A stretch of 32,336 bases of DNA, taken from positions 1-32,336 of the forward strand of contig JACPII010000038.1 of NCBI GenBank assembly GCA_016188175.1, written 5' to 3'. Of this stretch, positions 1 to 7,992 are shown piece by piece. The notes under the pieces were generated by a model. That model had not been told where the DNA came from, made no database searches, and saw only the letters and a program-made list of their open reading frames with translations. How positions within the stretch are numbered: position 1 is the first letter of the stretch; every line of letters starts with the position of its first letter. The position numbers were made by a program, and so were the translations under genes. This DNA is from Candidatus Woesearchaeota archaeon. GTDB taxonomy: Archaea; Nanobdellota; Nanobdellia; Woesearchaeales; JACPBV01.

Positions 1-146
1 CCTATGACAACCATCGTTTCGCATTTGCAACGATTGAAGAATTCATGAGATGGTACAACGAAAAAAGGCCGCACAGAAGCCTTAACTTTGCCATTTTAGA
101 GACCCCACAACAGGCGTTTGTCAGGAAGATGAAAGCGGAGGCTTAA
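1..146 (+). CDS. Integrase-core transposase, C-terminal fragment (partial at window edge)
   Basis: An open frame enters from the left edge (frame starting at base 3) and stops at 144-146, giving 47 residues. It contains the WYNEKRPHRSLN stretch followed by ETPQQAF. This is the usual tail of rve-type DDE integrases of the IS3/IS481 kind, where WYNxxRPHxxL sits just after the catalytic Glu and a TPxxxF segment follows. Only the tail is visible, so the family and whether the element is intact cannot be judged. The inverted repeat of the element was not recognised in the next 100 bases. Confidence 0.8.
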   Translation, partial: YDNHRFAFATIEEFMRWYNEKRPHRSLNFAILETPQQAFVRKMKAEA

Positions 147-210
147 AGAACATGAAACGAATTACGGCTTCGAAGGGAAATAGTTTCGGGATACGACATA
201 ATTACTAAAA

Positions 211-229
211 ATCGAAAGGTATTTAAAAC
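211..229 (+). promoter_or_regulatory. BRE/TATA-like promoter for the radical SAM gene at 284
   Basis: A purine-rich BRE-like CGAAAGG runs straight into TATTTAAAA. A start site about 25 nt downstream would fall near 250 and leave a leader of about 30 nt before the ATG at 284. The sequence matches the archaeal consensus; activity is inferred. Confidence 0.55.
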
Positions 230-283
230 CAAAACAACTTAATCCATTTACATAACGATTGTTAATTTCAAGAGGCAAAAACC

Positions 284-1720
284 ATGGCAATGAAAGTACT
301 GATCTGCAATCCGCCCTGGAAGACCCCGGCCGGCGACAAGGGACAGCGCTCCAACTCACGTTGGCCGTACACCAAGAAAACGAATGCATTCTCATTCCCC
401 GTGTACCTCGCGTATGCTGCAGCCTTATGTGAGCGCGACGGCTTTGAGGTTTCCGTCATTGACGCCGTAGTGGAGGACCTCGATGCAGGCCAGCTCGCGG
501 AAAGGGTCAAGAGCCTTCAGCCGAAAGTTATCCTTTTGGAAACTGCCACACCATCTATCAACCTTGATTATGCCACAATCGACAAGCTCAAGGCCGTGTG
601 TGATGCAAAGATAGCTGTCTGTGGCGCCCATGTGACGGTCTACCATGCAAAAGTTCTCGAAGAGCAGCCAAAGATTGACTATGTCATTCGGGGAGAGTTT
701 GAGATGGCGTTTCTCAACATTTGCAAAACCCTGAGGGATAATGCTCCAATAAAGGACGTCAAGGGCATTTCCTACCGGCAGGATGGCCAGATTATCATCA
801 ATGAGAATTCAGACCTCATCCACGACATGGACAGCATGCCGTTTCCCGCCTACCATCTGTTTGACCTCTATGCCTATGGAAAGCATGCTATCCGCCTTCC
901 CAAGAATGTCACCATGGTGAGCAGCAAAGGCTGCCCCCACCGATGCACGTTTTGTGTCTGGCCGCAGACGATGTACGGCCATGCGTTCCGCCCAAGGAGC
1001 GCAAAAAATGTTGTCGATGAGATGGAGATGGTCGTTAAAAAATACGGCGCCCAGGAAATTTTCTTTGATGACGACACCTTTACCATCATCAACCAAAGGG
1101 TCATGGATATCTGCGATGAGATCATCAGGCGTGGCTTGAAAGTGCGCTGGCAGTGCTACGCCCACGTCAATACCGTCGAACCCCAGATGCTTAAGAAAAT
1201 GCATGATGCAGGCTGCTATGTCATACGGTATGGCATCGAATCAGGGCATGATGACACGTTAAAGGCGATCAAGAAAGGCTCAACCCTCGAGAGGATCAGG
1301 AGGGCGATCCAATGGACGAAAGAAGCGGGCATAAAAAGTTACGGGACATTCATGTTAGGCCTCCCCGGAGACACCAAGGAGAGATGCGAGCAGACGATCA
1401 ATTTTGCCTGTGAGCTTGATCCCGATTTTGTCCAGTTCTCCATCGTTACCCCGTTTCCCGGGACCGAGCTGTACAACACGTTTAAGCAGGAAGGCCGGAT
1501 TGAGGCAAAGGATTGGGCTGAGTTCAACGGCAACTTAAAGCCCGTCTATGAGCTTCCCGACCTCTCAAGGGAAGACATGAAATCGATGCTCAAGAAAGCG
1601 TGGCGCTCCTTTTATTTGAGGCCCCACAAGATTTGGCAGACGGTCAGGAAGATAGACTCGTTTGATGTTCTCGCAAGGACAGTCCGGGGCGGTTATTCGA
1701 TTGCCATCGGAAGGCTTTAA
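284..1720 (+). CDS. B12-binding-domain radical SAM protein (class B RSMT-like), copy 1
   Basis: The protein has 478 aa. The N-terminal ~150 residues (beginning KVLICNPPW) look like a Rossmann-type cobalamin-binding domain. The radical SAM core follows with its CxxxCxxC cluster motif at Cys217, Cys221 and Cys224, then FFDDDTF, a GIESGHDDTLK segment and a FMLGLPGDT segment typical of the family. Such proteins usually methylate or rearrange unactivated carbons in lipids, glycans or secondary metabolites. The substrate here is unknown. It is clearly a paralogue of the gene at 3539 (same length, domain order and C-terminal YLRP region). Neighbouring glycosyltransferase, flippase-like and nucleotide-sugar genes suggest an envelope substrate, but that is inference. 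A second ATG two codons later is an equally good start. Confidence 0.88.
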   Translation: MAMKVLICNPPWKTPAGDKGQRSNSRWPYTKKTNAFSFPVYLAYAAALCERDGFEVSVIDAVVEDLDAGQLAERVKSLQPKVILLETATPSINLDYATIDKLKAVCDAKIAVCGAHVTVYHAKVLEEQPKIDYVIRGEFEMAFLNICKTLRDNAPIKDVKGISYRQDGQIIINENSDLIHDMDSMPFPAYHLFDLYAYGKHAIRLPKNVTMVSSKGCPHRCTFCVWPQTMYGHAFRPRSAKNVVDEMEMVVKKYGAQEIFFDDDTFTIINQRVMDICDEIIRRGLKVRWQCYAHVNTVEPQMLKKMHDAGCYVIRYGIESGHDDTLKAIKKGSTLERIRRAIQWTKEAGIKSYGTFMLGLPGDTKERCEQTINFACELDPDFVQFSIVTPFPGTELYNTFKQEGRIEAKDWAEFNGNLKPVYELPDLSREDMKSMLKKAWRSFYLRPHKIWQTVRKIDSFDVLARTVRGGYSIAIGRL

Positions 1721-1732
1721 CGTTCTCTACTC

Positions 1733-1768
1733 AGCAGCATAAGCATTTATCCAAGAAAGTATGCTGCT
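1733..1768. terminator. Hairpin between convergent genes
   Basis: AGCAGCATA (1733-1741) pairs perfectly with TATGCTGCT (1760-1768) across an 18-nt loop, 13 bases after the stop of the radical SAM gene and before the convergent glycosyltransferase end. Its placement suggests transcript 3'-end structure. No U-tract follows directly, so a terminator role is only a guess. Confidence 0.35.
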
Positions 1769-1839
1769 TCGTAATAAGCCAATGACATTATATATAAAAA
1801 TTTGTGTCGCTTGATATATCATCTGCGTGAGCCACCAAA

Positions 1840-3021
1840 TCACGTAAACCTCGCAATGATTTCCCTTAGTGTCTTTCCAATCGATGTCCAGCTATAATCC
1901 TCAAACACTTTTTTCATTGCTTTCCTTCCTTTTTCTTCGGATTTTTCAAGGTTTCCAGTAACCGCAGCCAACGCCCTGCTCAGCTCGCCTTTATCATTTG
2001 GCTTCACCAGGAATGCAGTCTCCTCATCAAGGGTGCAGGTGTGCGCCTCTATCCGTGTTGCGATAATAGGCTTCCCGGCCGCCATATAGGAAAGGATCTT
2101 TGTTGCCCTTTGCAGCGCCGTCCCTTCATCCTCAAGCCGCGGTGCAACAAGAATGTCTGCCGCCAGAAGGTATTTAGGTATCTCGGTGAAGGGGACCTTC
2201 CCGGCAAAAGTGATTCCTTCGACACCAAGCTTTCCTGTAAGGGATTTATAAGATTCGATCTCGGGCAGGGTCCCTCCAACAATCACGAGGTGCAGGTCTT
2301 TATTCCTTTTCTGCACCTCCGCAAATGATTCCAGAAGGATATCTAACCCCTGGTAAGGGGCTAATGTTCCCGTGTAAAGGGCCATCGTTTTTTTGCCGCA
2401 TAATGTATCCCTGATTGACTTAACCTCTTCGGGGGGCAATGAAAAATCTTCCTCGGAAATACCTGTCGGCACAACCGTAATGCGTTCAGGCAGCGCCCCC
2501 AGGGACTGGAAATGGCTTCCGAGCAGCCCGGAATCGACGGCGATGGCATCAGCATGCCCCACTAAAAACTTCTCAAGCTTTAAAAAAAACCGGTAGCGGA
2601 GCCCCTTTCTCTTCAGGAACTTAAAGGCAACCAGCTCGTCAGCAAGCGAAGCATGGGCATCAAAGATAACTTTCCTCCCCAACAGCCTTGCTGCAGCAAA
2701 GCCTATAAATCCCCCTTCGAAATGGCTGCCCACAATGACCTTGATATCATTTTTTTTGACGACACGGATTGTCTTCCAAAGGGCGAGGATGTCCAGTATT
2801 GGCTTGAACCACGACGGCCCGGGGCCCGTCTTCTTATAGGGGTTGTTCCAGATGCGGTGCAGAAGGATTCCGGAATCCTTTGGAGGATCCCTTCCTAGGT
2901 GATAGGCCACAGCATGGACTTCAACACCCTGCCCGGCAATCGCCCTTGCGAGGCCATAAATCCGGAGAGGGGTCCCTCGGTCATCAACAAACGGGCATGC
3001 AGCGATGAATGCAACTTTCAT
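1840..3021 (-). CDS. Glycosyltransferase family 4 (GT-B fold)
   Basis: The protein has 393 aa. The N-terminal half carries a GT4 donor-binding layout (KVAFIAACPFVDDRGTPLR at the start, a glycine-rich LGRKVIFDAHA segment). The C-terminal half is a Glycos_transf_1 domain with MALYTGTLAPYQGLDILLESF, LVIVGG and the EGTALQRATKILSYMAAGKPIIAT block that binds the nucleotide sugar. It is expected to be a cytosolic retaining glycosyltransferase for cell-surface glycans or glycolipids; donor and acceptor cannot be read from the sequence. It lies convergent to the first radical SAM gene and divergent from the ferredoxin gene. Confidence 0.92.
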   Translation of the reverse strand: MKVAFIAACPFVDDRGTPLRIYGLARAIAGQGVEVHAVAYHLGRDPPKDSGILLHRIWNNPYKKTGPGPSWFKPILDILALWKTIRVVKKNDIKVIVGSHFEGGFIGFAAARLLGRKVIFDAHASLADELVAFKFLKRKGLRYRFFLKLEKFLVGHADAIAVDSGLLGSHFQSLGALPERITVVPTGISEEDFSLPPEEVKSIRDTLCGKKTMALYTGTLAPYQGLDILLESFAEVQKRNKDLHLVIVGGTLPEIESYKSLTGKLGVEGITFAGKVPFTEIPKYLLAADILVAPRLEDEGTALQRATKILSYMAAGKPIIATRIEAHTCTLDEETAFLVKPNDKGELSRALAAVTGNLEKSEEKGRKAMKKVFEDYSWTSIGKTLREIIARFT

Positions 3022-3042
3022 TAATAAAAGGGTTCAATTCTT

Positions 3043-3056
3043 CCTTTTAAGGATTG
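3043..3056 (-). promoter_or_regulatory. TATA-like box for the GT4 gene
   Basis: On the minus strand the box reads CCTTAAAAGG, centred about 26 nt upstream of the ATG at 3021. That spacing predicts a leaderless message. Confidence 0.4.
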
Positions 3057-3084
3057 CTTATTTTCTTTATTGTGCATCATCTCA

Positions 3085-3100
3085 GGGAAAGTTTTATAAA
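3085..3100 (+). promoter_or_regulatory. BRE/TATA-like promoter for ferredoxin/radical SAM pair
   Basis: GGGAAAG followed by TTTTATAAA is a close match to archaeal BRE plus TATA. The predicted start site (about 3122-3126) nearly coincides with the first ATG at 3127. A weaker box near 3191-3200 could serve the internal starts at 3238 or 3259. Confidence 0.5.
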
Positions 3101-3126
3101 CGGACAATATTCTTAACGATTGTGAA

Positions 3127-3516
3127 ATGGGCACTGCGGGAGGGATAGATTGCAGATGGTCAGCCAGGAACATGTTTTACCAAACCGAAAAAGATTTAAT
3201 GCCCGCGGTTTCCCCCTATGGTGCGTTGAGCCATCGTATGTTCGCGCTTTTTTGTCAAATGGGAAAAGTCATCAAAGATGGGGTGGAAATCGAAGTGAAG
3301 GATGGTGACTCCATCATTCCAGCCTGCGAAAAATTAGGGCTGTACATGGGTTGTACGGAAGGTAATTGCTGGACATGCCTGGTTGATGTTATCGAGGGCG
3401 GTGAAAATCTCTCTGAGAGGACAGAAGCTGAGGCTGCCTTGGGAGTTAAATCCAAGGAGCGGCTGGTCTGCCAATGCAGGCTCAAGGGGGGAACCGTCAA
3501 ATTACATTGGGAATGA
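3127..3516 (+). CDS. [2Fe-2S] plant-type ferredoxin
   Basis: The protein has 129 aa from the first ATG; the recognisable ferredoxin fold begins only near residue 45 (GKVIKDGVEIEV). The cluster cysteines are Cys76, Cys81 and Cys84 (CX4CX2C) plus Cys115 or Cys117 in VCQC, the plant/adrenodoxin-type arrangement. The 44-residue N-terminal extension has no recognisable features, and the true start may be 3238 or 3259 (92 or 85 aa). The promoter at 3085-3100 favours the long form. The stop lies 22 nt before the start of a radical SAM gene, so this protein is a likely electron donor for that enzyme's [4Fe-4S]/cobalamin chemistry (inference from position). Confidence 0.85.
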   Translation: MGTAGGIDCRWSARNMFYQTEKDLMPAVSPYGALSHRMFALFCQMGKVIKDGVEIEVKDGDSIIPACEKLGLYMGCTEGNCWTCLVDVIEGGENLSERTEAEAALGVKSKERLVCQCRLKGGTVKLHWE

Positions 3517-3538
3517 CCCTGAAGAGGAGTATAGCGCT

Positions 3539-4957
3539 ATGGGGGTATTATTATTTCGGCCTCGGTTGTTGGAGGAGCACGCAGAATGGCTCGCGCCACC
3601 CTTAGGGCTTTTGTATATAGCTGCAGTATTTGAAAAGAACCAAGTTCCCGTCGCTGTCTATGACCTTGCTATGGACAAGTTGACCGATGAAGAGATAAAA
3701 ACTAAAGTGCGGGAGATGAAGCCGGATCTCATCGGGATCGGCCCTATCGTGACGGTAACCAACAATAATGCTTCTAGGTTAGCGAAGGCTATTCGGGAGG
3801 TTTCGGATGCTCCGATTCTTATCGCAGGCCCCCATCCGAGCGTCATGCCACTGCAATGCTTGCAGGAGATGAAGGCAGATGTTGTGGTTCATGGCGAAGC
3901 CGAAGGGGTTGTTTTTAACCTTTACAAGGCAATTACTGAGGGGGGGAGTCTGCAGGATGTTGACGGGATTTCTTTTCAGGCGGATGGCCGCCTGGTCAGG
4001 ACAAAAGCCGCTGAGCCGATCATGGATATGGATAGCATCCCTTTTCCGGCGAGGCACCTCGTTCCGTTTCATCGCTATCTCAAGCTGAGGGGCAGCAGGG
4101 AGATGTTTACCCGGAATTATCCGGTCACTTCAATCACCACCAGCAGGGGCTGCCCTTTCCGGTGCACGTTTTGCTCGCGCCCCTTCGGCCTGAAGTGGCG
4201 TGCGAGAAGCCCGAAAAATATTGTCGACGAGATGGAGCTGCTCGCCAGGGATTATGGGATCCGCGAGATCAACATCGAGGATGAGAATTTTAGCCTTGAC
4301 CGCGATAGGGCGATGGCGGTGTGTGATGAGCTCATTAGGAGAAACCTTGGCCTCACCATCAAATTCCCCAACGGCCTCAAGCCGGAGAAGCTCGATCTCG
4401 AATTGCTTCAGAAGATGAAACAGGCAGGTGTTTTTTACGTCGCCTTTGGCATTGAGAGTGGAAGCCCTGAAGTGGTCAAGCGGATTAAAAAAGGAGTTAC
4501 CCTTGAGCGTATCCAGCAGACCATAAACTGGGCGAAGCAGGTAGGAATGATTACCCACGGTTTTTTTATGATAGGCCATCCCGATGAGACAAGGGAGGAT
4601 TTTGAGAGGACTATCGAGTTCGCGAAAAACTCGGGGCTCGACGTTGTTGGGCTGTCCACGCTCACCCCCTATCCGGGGACTGAGGTGTACGCGGATTTTA
4701 AGGCAAAAGGGATGATCAAAGAAGATAACTGGGATGCCTTTTTCCTTCACGGTGCCCCGGCGTTTAATGGGAGCAAGATGACTTCAGATGAAATTCTTAA
4801 GTTCAAAAAGAAGTTTTATCCATCGGTCTACCTCCGGCCAAAATACTTGCTGTGGACATTGCCCCGGCTTATCGTGAGGACGGGCTTTAAGCCCAGAGAT
4901 ACGCTTTACTACCTCAACAGGTTCCTGAGGCTTGCGGTGAGGGGTAGGTTAGCGTAG
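3539..4957 (+). CDS. B12-binding-domain radical SAM protein, copy 2
   Basis: The frame is open from 3383, but the start is placed at 3539. A strong GAAGAGGAG ribosome site sits at 3521-3529, the protein then begins MGVLLFRPRLLEEH, and its 472 aa match the 478 aa of the paralogue at 284. The upstream part of the frame lies inside the ferredoxin gene and looks non-coding. A cobalamin-binding N-terminal half (PPLGLLYIAAVFE, IGIGPIVTVTNNN) is followed by the radical SAM motif at Cys205, Cys209 and Cys212 and by GIESGSPEVVKRIKKG. The substrate is unknown. It is co-transcribed behind a ferredoxin and convergent, 2 nt apart, with a SAM methyltransferase gene. Confidence 0.88.
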   Translation: MGVLLFRPRLLEEHAEWLAPPLGLLYIAAVFEKNQVPVAVYDLAMDKLTDEEIKTKVREMKPDLIGIGPIVTVTNNNASRLAKAIREVSDAPILIAGPHPSVMPLQCLQEMKADVVVHGEAEGVVFNLYKAITEGGSLQDVDGISFQADGRLVRTKAAEPIMDMDSIPFPARHLVPFHRYLKLRGSREMFTRNYPVTSITTSRGCPFRCTFCSRPFGLKWRARSPKNIVDEMELLARDYGIREINIEDENFSLDRDRAMAVCDELIRRNLGLTIKFPNGLKPEKLDLELLQKMKQAGVFYVAFGIESGSPEVVKRIKKGVTLERIQQTINWAKQVGMITHGFFMIGHPDETREDFERTIEFAKNSGLDVVGLSTLTPYPGTEVYADFKAKGMIKEDNWDAFFLHGAPAFNGSKMTSDEILKFKKKFYPSVYLRPKYLLWTLPRLIVRTGFKPRDTLYYLNRFLRLAVRGRLA

Positions 4958-4959
4958 CC

Positions 4960-5646
4960 TTATCGCTTTACAGCAACGACATAGAAATTAGTCTGAAAAA
5001 ACAGGGGAAGATAGCGGAAAGGAAATTTCTTAAAGATTTTCGCTGGTAATTGCCCAAGGCCCCCCTGGATTCTCCGCAGGGTATGGCTGTTTACAGGGCT
5101 CATCTTATAGAATCTTGGCTGAAATCCTTTTTGTAGGAGGGCGTTTCTGAGTCGGGGGTAAGTATGCAGTGAGCAATGGTAATCGGTGCCCCAGCGCTTC
5201 TGTCCAGAAAGGGCGTTGTACACAAAAGCAGCCAGCCTGTTGGTAATCTTATTGGGCGTTTGGAAGATATACTTTCCCCCATCTCGAAGGACCCGTGCAA
5301 CTTCCTCAAGGTGTCTTGAAGTATTCGGAATATGTTCGAGAACGTCAAAGGAGAGGACCACATCAAAAGAGCCGTCCTTAAATTTCAGGTTATCTCCGCT
5401 CATGGGGATGATGCGGAGACCTGGAAACATTTTTTTTCCAACCCTGATCGCAGACCTGCTCAACTCTATGGGGGCGATATCATATCCCTGGGCCGCCAGA
5501 TGGTTGGCAAGAGCGCCGCAGCCGCACCCAATCTCGAGAATTTTTTCTTTTTTTGAAATCTTGTCTATCAGGAAGCGGATGTTAGTCTCCATGCTGGAAA
5601 ACTCTTCATAATGCCGATACTCAAGGGGGATTGATTTTGTTTTCAT
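4960..5646 (-). CDS. Class I SAM-dependent methyltransferase (Methyltransf_11 type)
   Basis: The protein has 228 aa. Motif I is LEIGCGCG at residues 37-44; an acidic end of strand 2 lies near APIELS, and DVVLSFDVLEHIP (95-107) is the motif IV/post-motif typical of UbiE/Methyltransf_11 enzymes. A C-terminal segment rich in Phe and Pro may hold the acceptor site. Its start codon lies inside the 3' end of the UPF0104 gene (26-nt overlap), so the two are probably translationally coupled and act in the same pathway, perhaps on a membrane-linked glycan or lipid. The exact substrate is unknown. Confidence 0.88.
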   Translation of the reverse strand: MKTKSIPLEYRHYEEFSSMETNIRFLIDKISKKEKILEIGCGCGALANHLAAQGYDIAPIELSRSAIRVGKKMFPGLRIIPMSGDNLKFKDGSFDVVLSFDVLEHIPNTSRHLEEVARVLRDGGKYIFQTPNKITNRLAAFVYNALSGQKRWGTDYHCSLHTYPRLRNALLQKGFQPRFYKMSPVNSHTLRRIQGGLGQLPAKIFKKFPFRYLPLFFQTNFYVVAVKR

Positions 5647-6616
5647 GGTGTATGGCCTGCCGGGTATACAGCAGTAATCCTATGAGTCCTGCAACAAGGG
5701 TATAAAGAAACGAAATGAGGTGCAGCACGAATGAGGAGAGGATCGCTTGTTCCTTTCCGATGCCAAATATCAGCAGGACAAGAGCCGTAGCAGCCTCCGT
5801 CGTACCAAATCCCCCTATGCCGTAGATGGGCAGTAAAGGGAGGAATACTAAAAATACCACGAGAAAGGCAACCTGCCAGAAGCTTAGGGGTAAATTAATC
5901 GAGATCACCAGCAGGTAAAAGAGGGAGAATGAGAGAAACCAGATGGCAAACGTGGAAAGAAAGGTGGCGCCCAGGGCCCCCTTGTGCTTCATCACATCAA
6001 ACCCATCGAGAGTTGCTATAATGTTAGTTTTGACCCAGAGAAATGGTCTTGTCCGCCCAATACGAAATCGGGAAAAGGCATCCTCAATAAAATGGAGAAA
6101 CTTGTTTTTGAAAACAACGATCAAAACCAACACTGCAATGAGCAGAAGAAGGATGATGCTGATAGTTGCCTGCATCCCTTTGGGAAGAGATGCTTGGTTG
6201 ATATGGGGGAGGATGATAAGGGAAAAGAGAGACAATACCATCACATCGGCTATTCTTGAGATGATAAGTGTCGCAAGGCCCTTTGCCCCTTTAGTCCCAA
6301 ACTTTTTGACAAGGTAGATGTAGGATAGCTCCCCTACCCGGAGGGGGATGGTGCTTCCAATCAACGTGTGCACGGCAACAATGTTCAGGAGTTTTCGCAT
6401 AGGAACAGACCCATCGAGGAGCACATAAAAACGCAATGCCCGGAACAGGAAAATTCCAAGGTACAGGGCAAAGGAGAGGATGATTGTCGTAGCAGGGATG
6501 ATGGTGAAAATTCGGAAAATTTCCCGTAGAGAAACCTGCTTTACAAGGAAATACAATAAAAAGATAGTAATGAACAAAGAGATTACAGCCGCAATCGCTC
6601 TTTTTTTCTTTCCCAA
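5621..6616 (-). CDS. Lysylphosphatidylglycerol synthase TM region / UPF0104 flippase-like membrane protein
   Basis: The protein has 331 aa and about eight hydrophobic helices. The N-terminus is MGKKKRA followed by a long helix, then an LFRALRFYVLLDG segment, GSTIPLRVGELSYIYLVKKFG and a conserved-looking LPIYGIGGFGTTEAA stretch near the C-terminus, as in UPF0104/LPG_synthase_TM proteins. These are thought to flip lipids or lipid-linked sugars. The start is TTG at 6614-6616: no in-frame ATG exists upstream before a stop, and a TATA-like box lies about 30 nt ahead, giving a nearly leaderless message. Its 3' end overlaps the downstream methyltransferase. Confidence 0.85.
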   Translation of the reverse strand: MGKKKRAIAAVISLFITIFLLYFLVKQVSLREIFRIFTIIPATTIILSFALYLGIFLFRALRFYVLLDGSVPMRKLLNIVAVHTLIGSTIPLRVGELSYIYLVKKFGTKGAKGLATLIISRIADVMVLSLFSLIILPHINQASLPKGMQATISIILLLLIAVLVLIVVFKNKFLHFIEDAFSRFRIGRTRPFLWVKTNIIATLDGFDVMKHKGALGATFLSTFAIWFLSFSLFYLLVISINLPLSFWQVAFLVVFLVFLPLLPIYGIGGFGTTEAATALVLLIFGIGKEQAILSSFVLHLISFLYTLVAGLIGLLLYTRQAIHHENKINPP

Positions 6617-6641
6617 GGCATCGCGGGGAGCATCGTTGGCA

Positions 6642-6655
6642 GTTTAAAAAGATTG
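6642..6655 (-). promoter_or_regulatory. TATA-like box for the UPF0104/methyltransferase operon
   Basis: The minus strand reads CAATCTTTTTAAACTG, with TTTTTAAA about 30 nt ahead of the TTG start at 6616. This supports the TTG start and a very short leader. Confidence 0.45.
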
Positions 6656-6821
6656 CGGAGACCGATGATTTTCTTTTACTGCCCCACACCCGGAGACCGC
6701 GAAGAACTCGGAAAAAATTATAAGGTAGATGCCGCTTATGGGCTTACCGTTGTGTTTCATAGCCTAATGTGGCTCGGACGGTAGGTTTACCGCCCCGCAC
6801 CCGAAAATCGGTGATGTTTTA

Positions 6822-6937
6822 ATGCAACCATTCCATCCGGTCTTAGGCCGTTGCCGAGCGAAGCGAGCGCAACTAGGAAAATCTGCGGATTTTCCGTTGG
6901 TGGTTGGAAGCAATAGCCCCATCCAGAATGGTTGCAT
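6822..6937. repeat. Palindromic element with CGAGCGAAGCGAG core, copy 1
   Basis: The outer arms ATGCAACCATTC (6822-6833) and GAATGGTTGCAT (6926-6937) are perfectly complementary. Inside lie GTTGC/GCAAC arms around the core CGAGCGAAGCGAG (about 6850-6873) and then a perfect 8-bp hairpin, GGAAAATC (6876-6883) with GATTTTCC (6888-6895), loop TGCG. Related copies are at 12315-12350 and 12413-12460. The core also appears at 18690-18702 on the other strand. Confidence 0.7.
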
Positions 6938-6947
6938 GGAGCGGCAT

Positions 6948-6964
6948 ACCAAAGGTTTAAAAAC
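6948..6964 (+). promoter_or_regulatory. BRE/TATA-like promoter for the UDP-glucuronate decarboxylase gene
   Basis: ACCAAAGG followed by TTTAAAAAC predicts a start near 6983, leaving a leader of about 60 nt to the ATG at 7045. The box lies 10 bases after the right arm of the palindromic element. Confidence 0.5.
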
Positions 6965-7044
6965 ATTTGTTTTACCCTCATTTGTTTTACCATGCCACTC
7001 AACTATCAGGTATTTCTGAACCTCAAAGACAGAAAGGCTTTCCT

Positions 7045-7992
7045 ATGAACATCCTCATCACGGGCGGGGCAGGATTTATTGGCTCTCACCTTTGTGACGC
7101 CCTAATCAAAAATCATTCTGTCATCTGCGTGGATAACCTTTTCACCGGATCCAGGGAAAACATTAAACATCTTGAGGATAATAAGAACTTTTCATTTGTT
7201 AACCATGATATTGTCGAGCCGTTGGCGATTGATGAGCCCATCCATCAGATATACCATCTGGCCTGTCCTGCTTCTCCCGTCCATTACCAGTTTGATGCCA
7301 TAAAGACGATTAAGACCAATGTGATGGGCACCATCAATGTCCTCGAATTGGCAAAGCAAAAAAAAGCGGCAATCCTTCTTGCATCCACATCTGAAGTCTA
7401 TGGTGATCCCCTGGAACATCCCCAAAAAGAGGAGTATTGGGGCAATGTCAATCCTATCGGGATTAGGAGCTGTTATGACGAAGGAAAGCGCTGCGCAGAA
7501 ACCTTGATGTTTGATTACCACCGCCAAAACAAGGTGGACATCAAAGTGGTAAGGATTTTCAACACTTATGGCCCGAGGATGGCCCGCCACGACGGCAGGG
7601 TGGTCTCTAATTTCATCCTCCAGGCGTTGGAGGGAAACCCTATCACCATCTACGGGAACGGTGAACAGACAAGGAGCTTTTGTTATATCGCTGACCTCAT
7701 CAATGGGTTGATGAAGATGATGGGAAAAGAGCACATTACCGGGCCGGTTAACCTGGGAAACCCCGTCGAGCTCACTATCGGGGAATTGGCAAAAACCATC
7801 ATCACCATTTCCGGTTCACCTTCAGGATTGGTGCGCAAGCCGCTTCCTCAGGACGACCCTCGCCAGAGGATGCCGGACATTTCCCTCGCGAGGAAAGCGT
7901 TGTCGTGGGAGCCTGCCGTCAGCCTGATGGAGGGCTTAGGTAAAACTATTGGTTGGTTTAAAGAAAGCCTTGGCAGGACGCCATGCCATTAG
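7045..7992 (+). CDS. uxs: UDP-glucuronate decarboxylase (UDP-xylose synthase), extended SDR family
   Basis: The protein has 315 aa from the ATG at 7045; the frame is open further upstream but residues before this Met do not belong to the fold. The NAD-binding glycine motif is GGAGFIGS (7-14). The catalytic set is Thr115/Ser116/Glu117 in TSEVYGDP plus Tyr144 and Lys148 in [21 protein letters not shown] and [10 protein letters not shown] are signature stretches of UDP-glucuronate decarboxylases as opposed to 4-epimerases. The product UDP-xylose would feed surface glycan synthesis by the nearby glycosyltransferases. The gene overlaps the next one by 10 nt. Confidence 0.92.
   Translation: MNILITGGAGFIGSHLCDALIKNHSVICVDNLFTGSRENIKHLEDNKNFSFVNHDIVEPLAIDEPIHQIYHLACPASPVHYQFDAIKTIKTNVMGTINVLELAKQKKAAILLASTSEVYGDPLEHPQKEEYWGNVNPIGIRSCYDEGKRCAETLMFDYHRQNKVDIKVVRIFNTYGPRMARHDGRVVSNFILQALEGNPITIYGNGEQTRSFCYIADLINGLMKMMGKEHITGPVNLGNPVELTIGELAKTIITISGSPSGLVRKPLPQDDPRQRMPDISLARKALSWEPAVSLMEGLGKTIGWFKESLGRTPCH

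Larger units (their letters stand above)
6617..7044. other. 428-bp intergenic region with degenerate repeats
   Basis: No credible gene is present; short frames here are not protein-like. The region holds the UPF0104 promoter, an imperfect 18-bp direct repeat (6675-6692 and 6786-6803, 16 of 18 identical, TTTACYGCCCCRCACCCG), a 12-bp inverted repeat enclosing a CGAGCGAAGCGAG element (6822-6937), and the promoter of the decarboxylase gene. A 13-bp tandem repeat CATTTGTTTTACC (6964-6976 and 6979-6991) sits just after that TATA box. Confidence 0.7.

Noticed and set aside
3383-3538. 52-codon upstream extension of the second radical SAM protein
   Set aside because: It lies within the ferredoxin gene in another frame; a strong ribosome site and family length place the start at 3539.
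4130-4750. 206-aa minus-strand frame opposite the second radical SAM gene
   Set aside because: It is antisense to a clear conserved protein and has no recognisable motifs.
6661-6816. Possible degenerate RNA gene or tRNA fragment with repeated GCCCC.CACCCG
   Set aside because: No cloverleaf or CCA-end logic could be built. It is kept only as an imperfect direct repeat. No tRNA or rRNA was found anywhere in the window.
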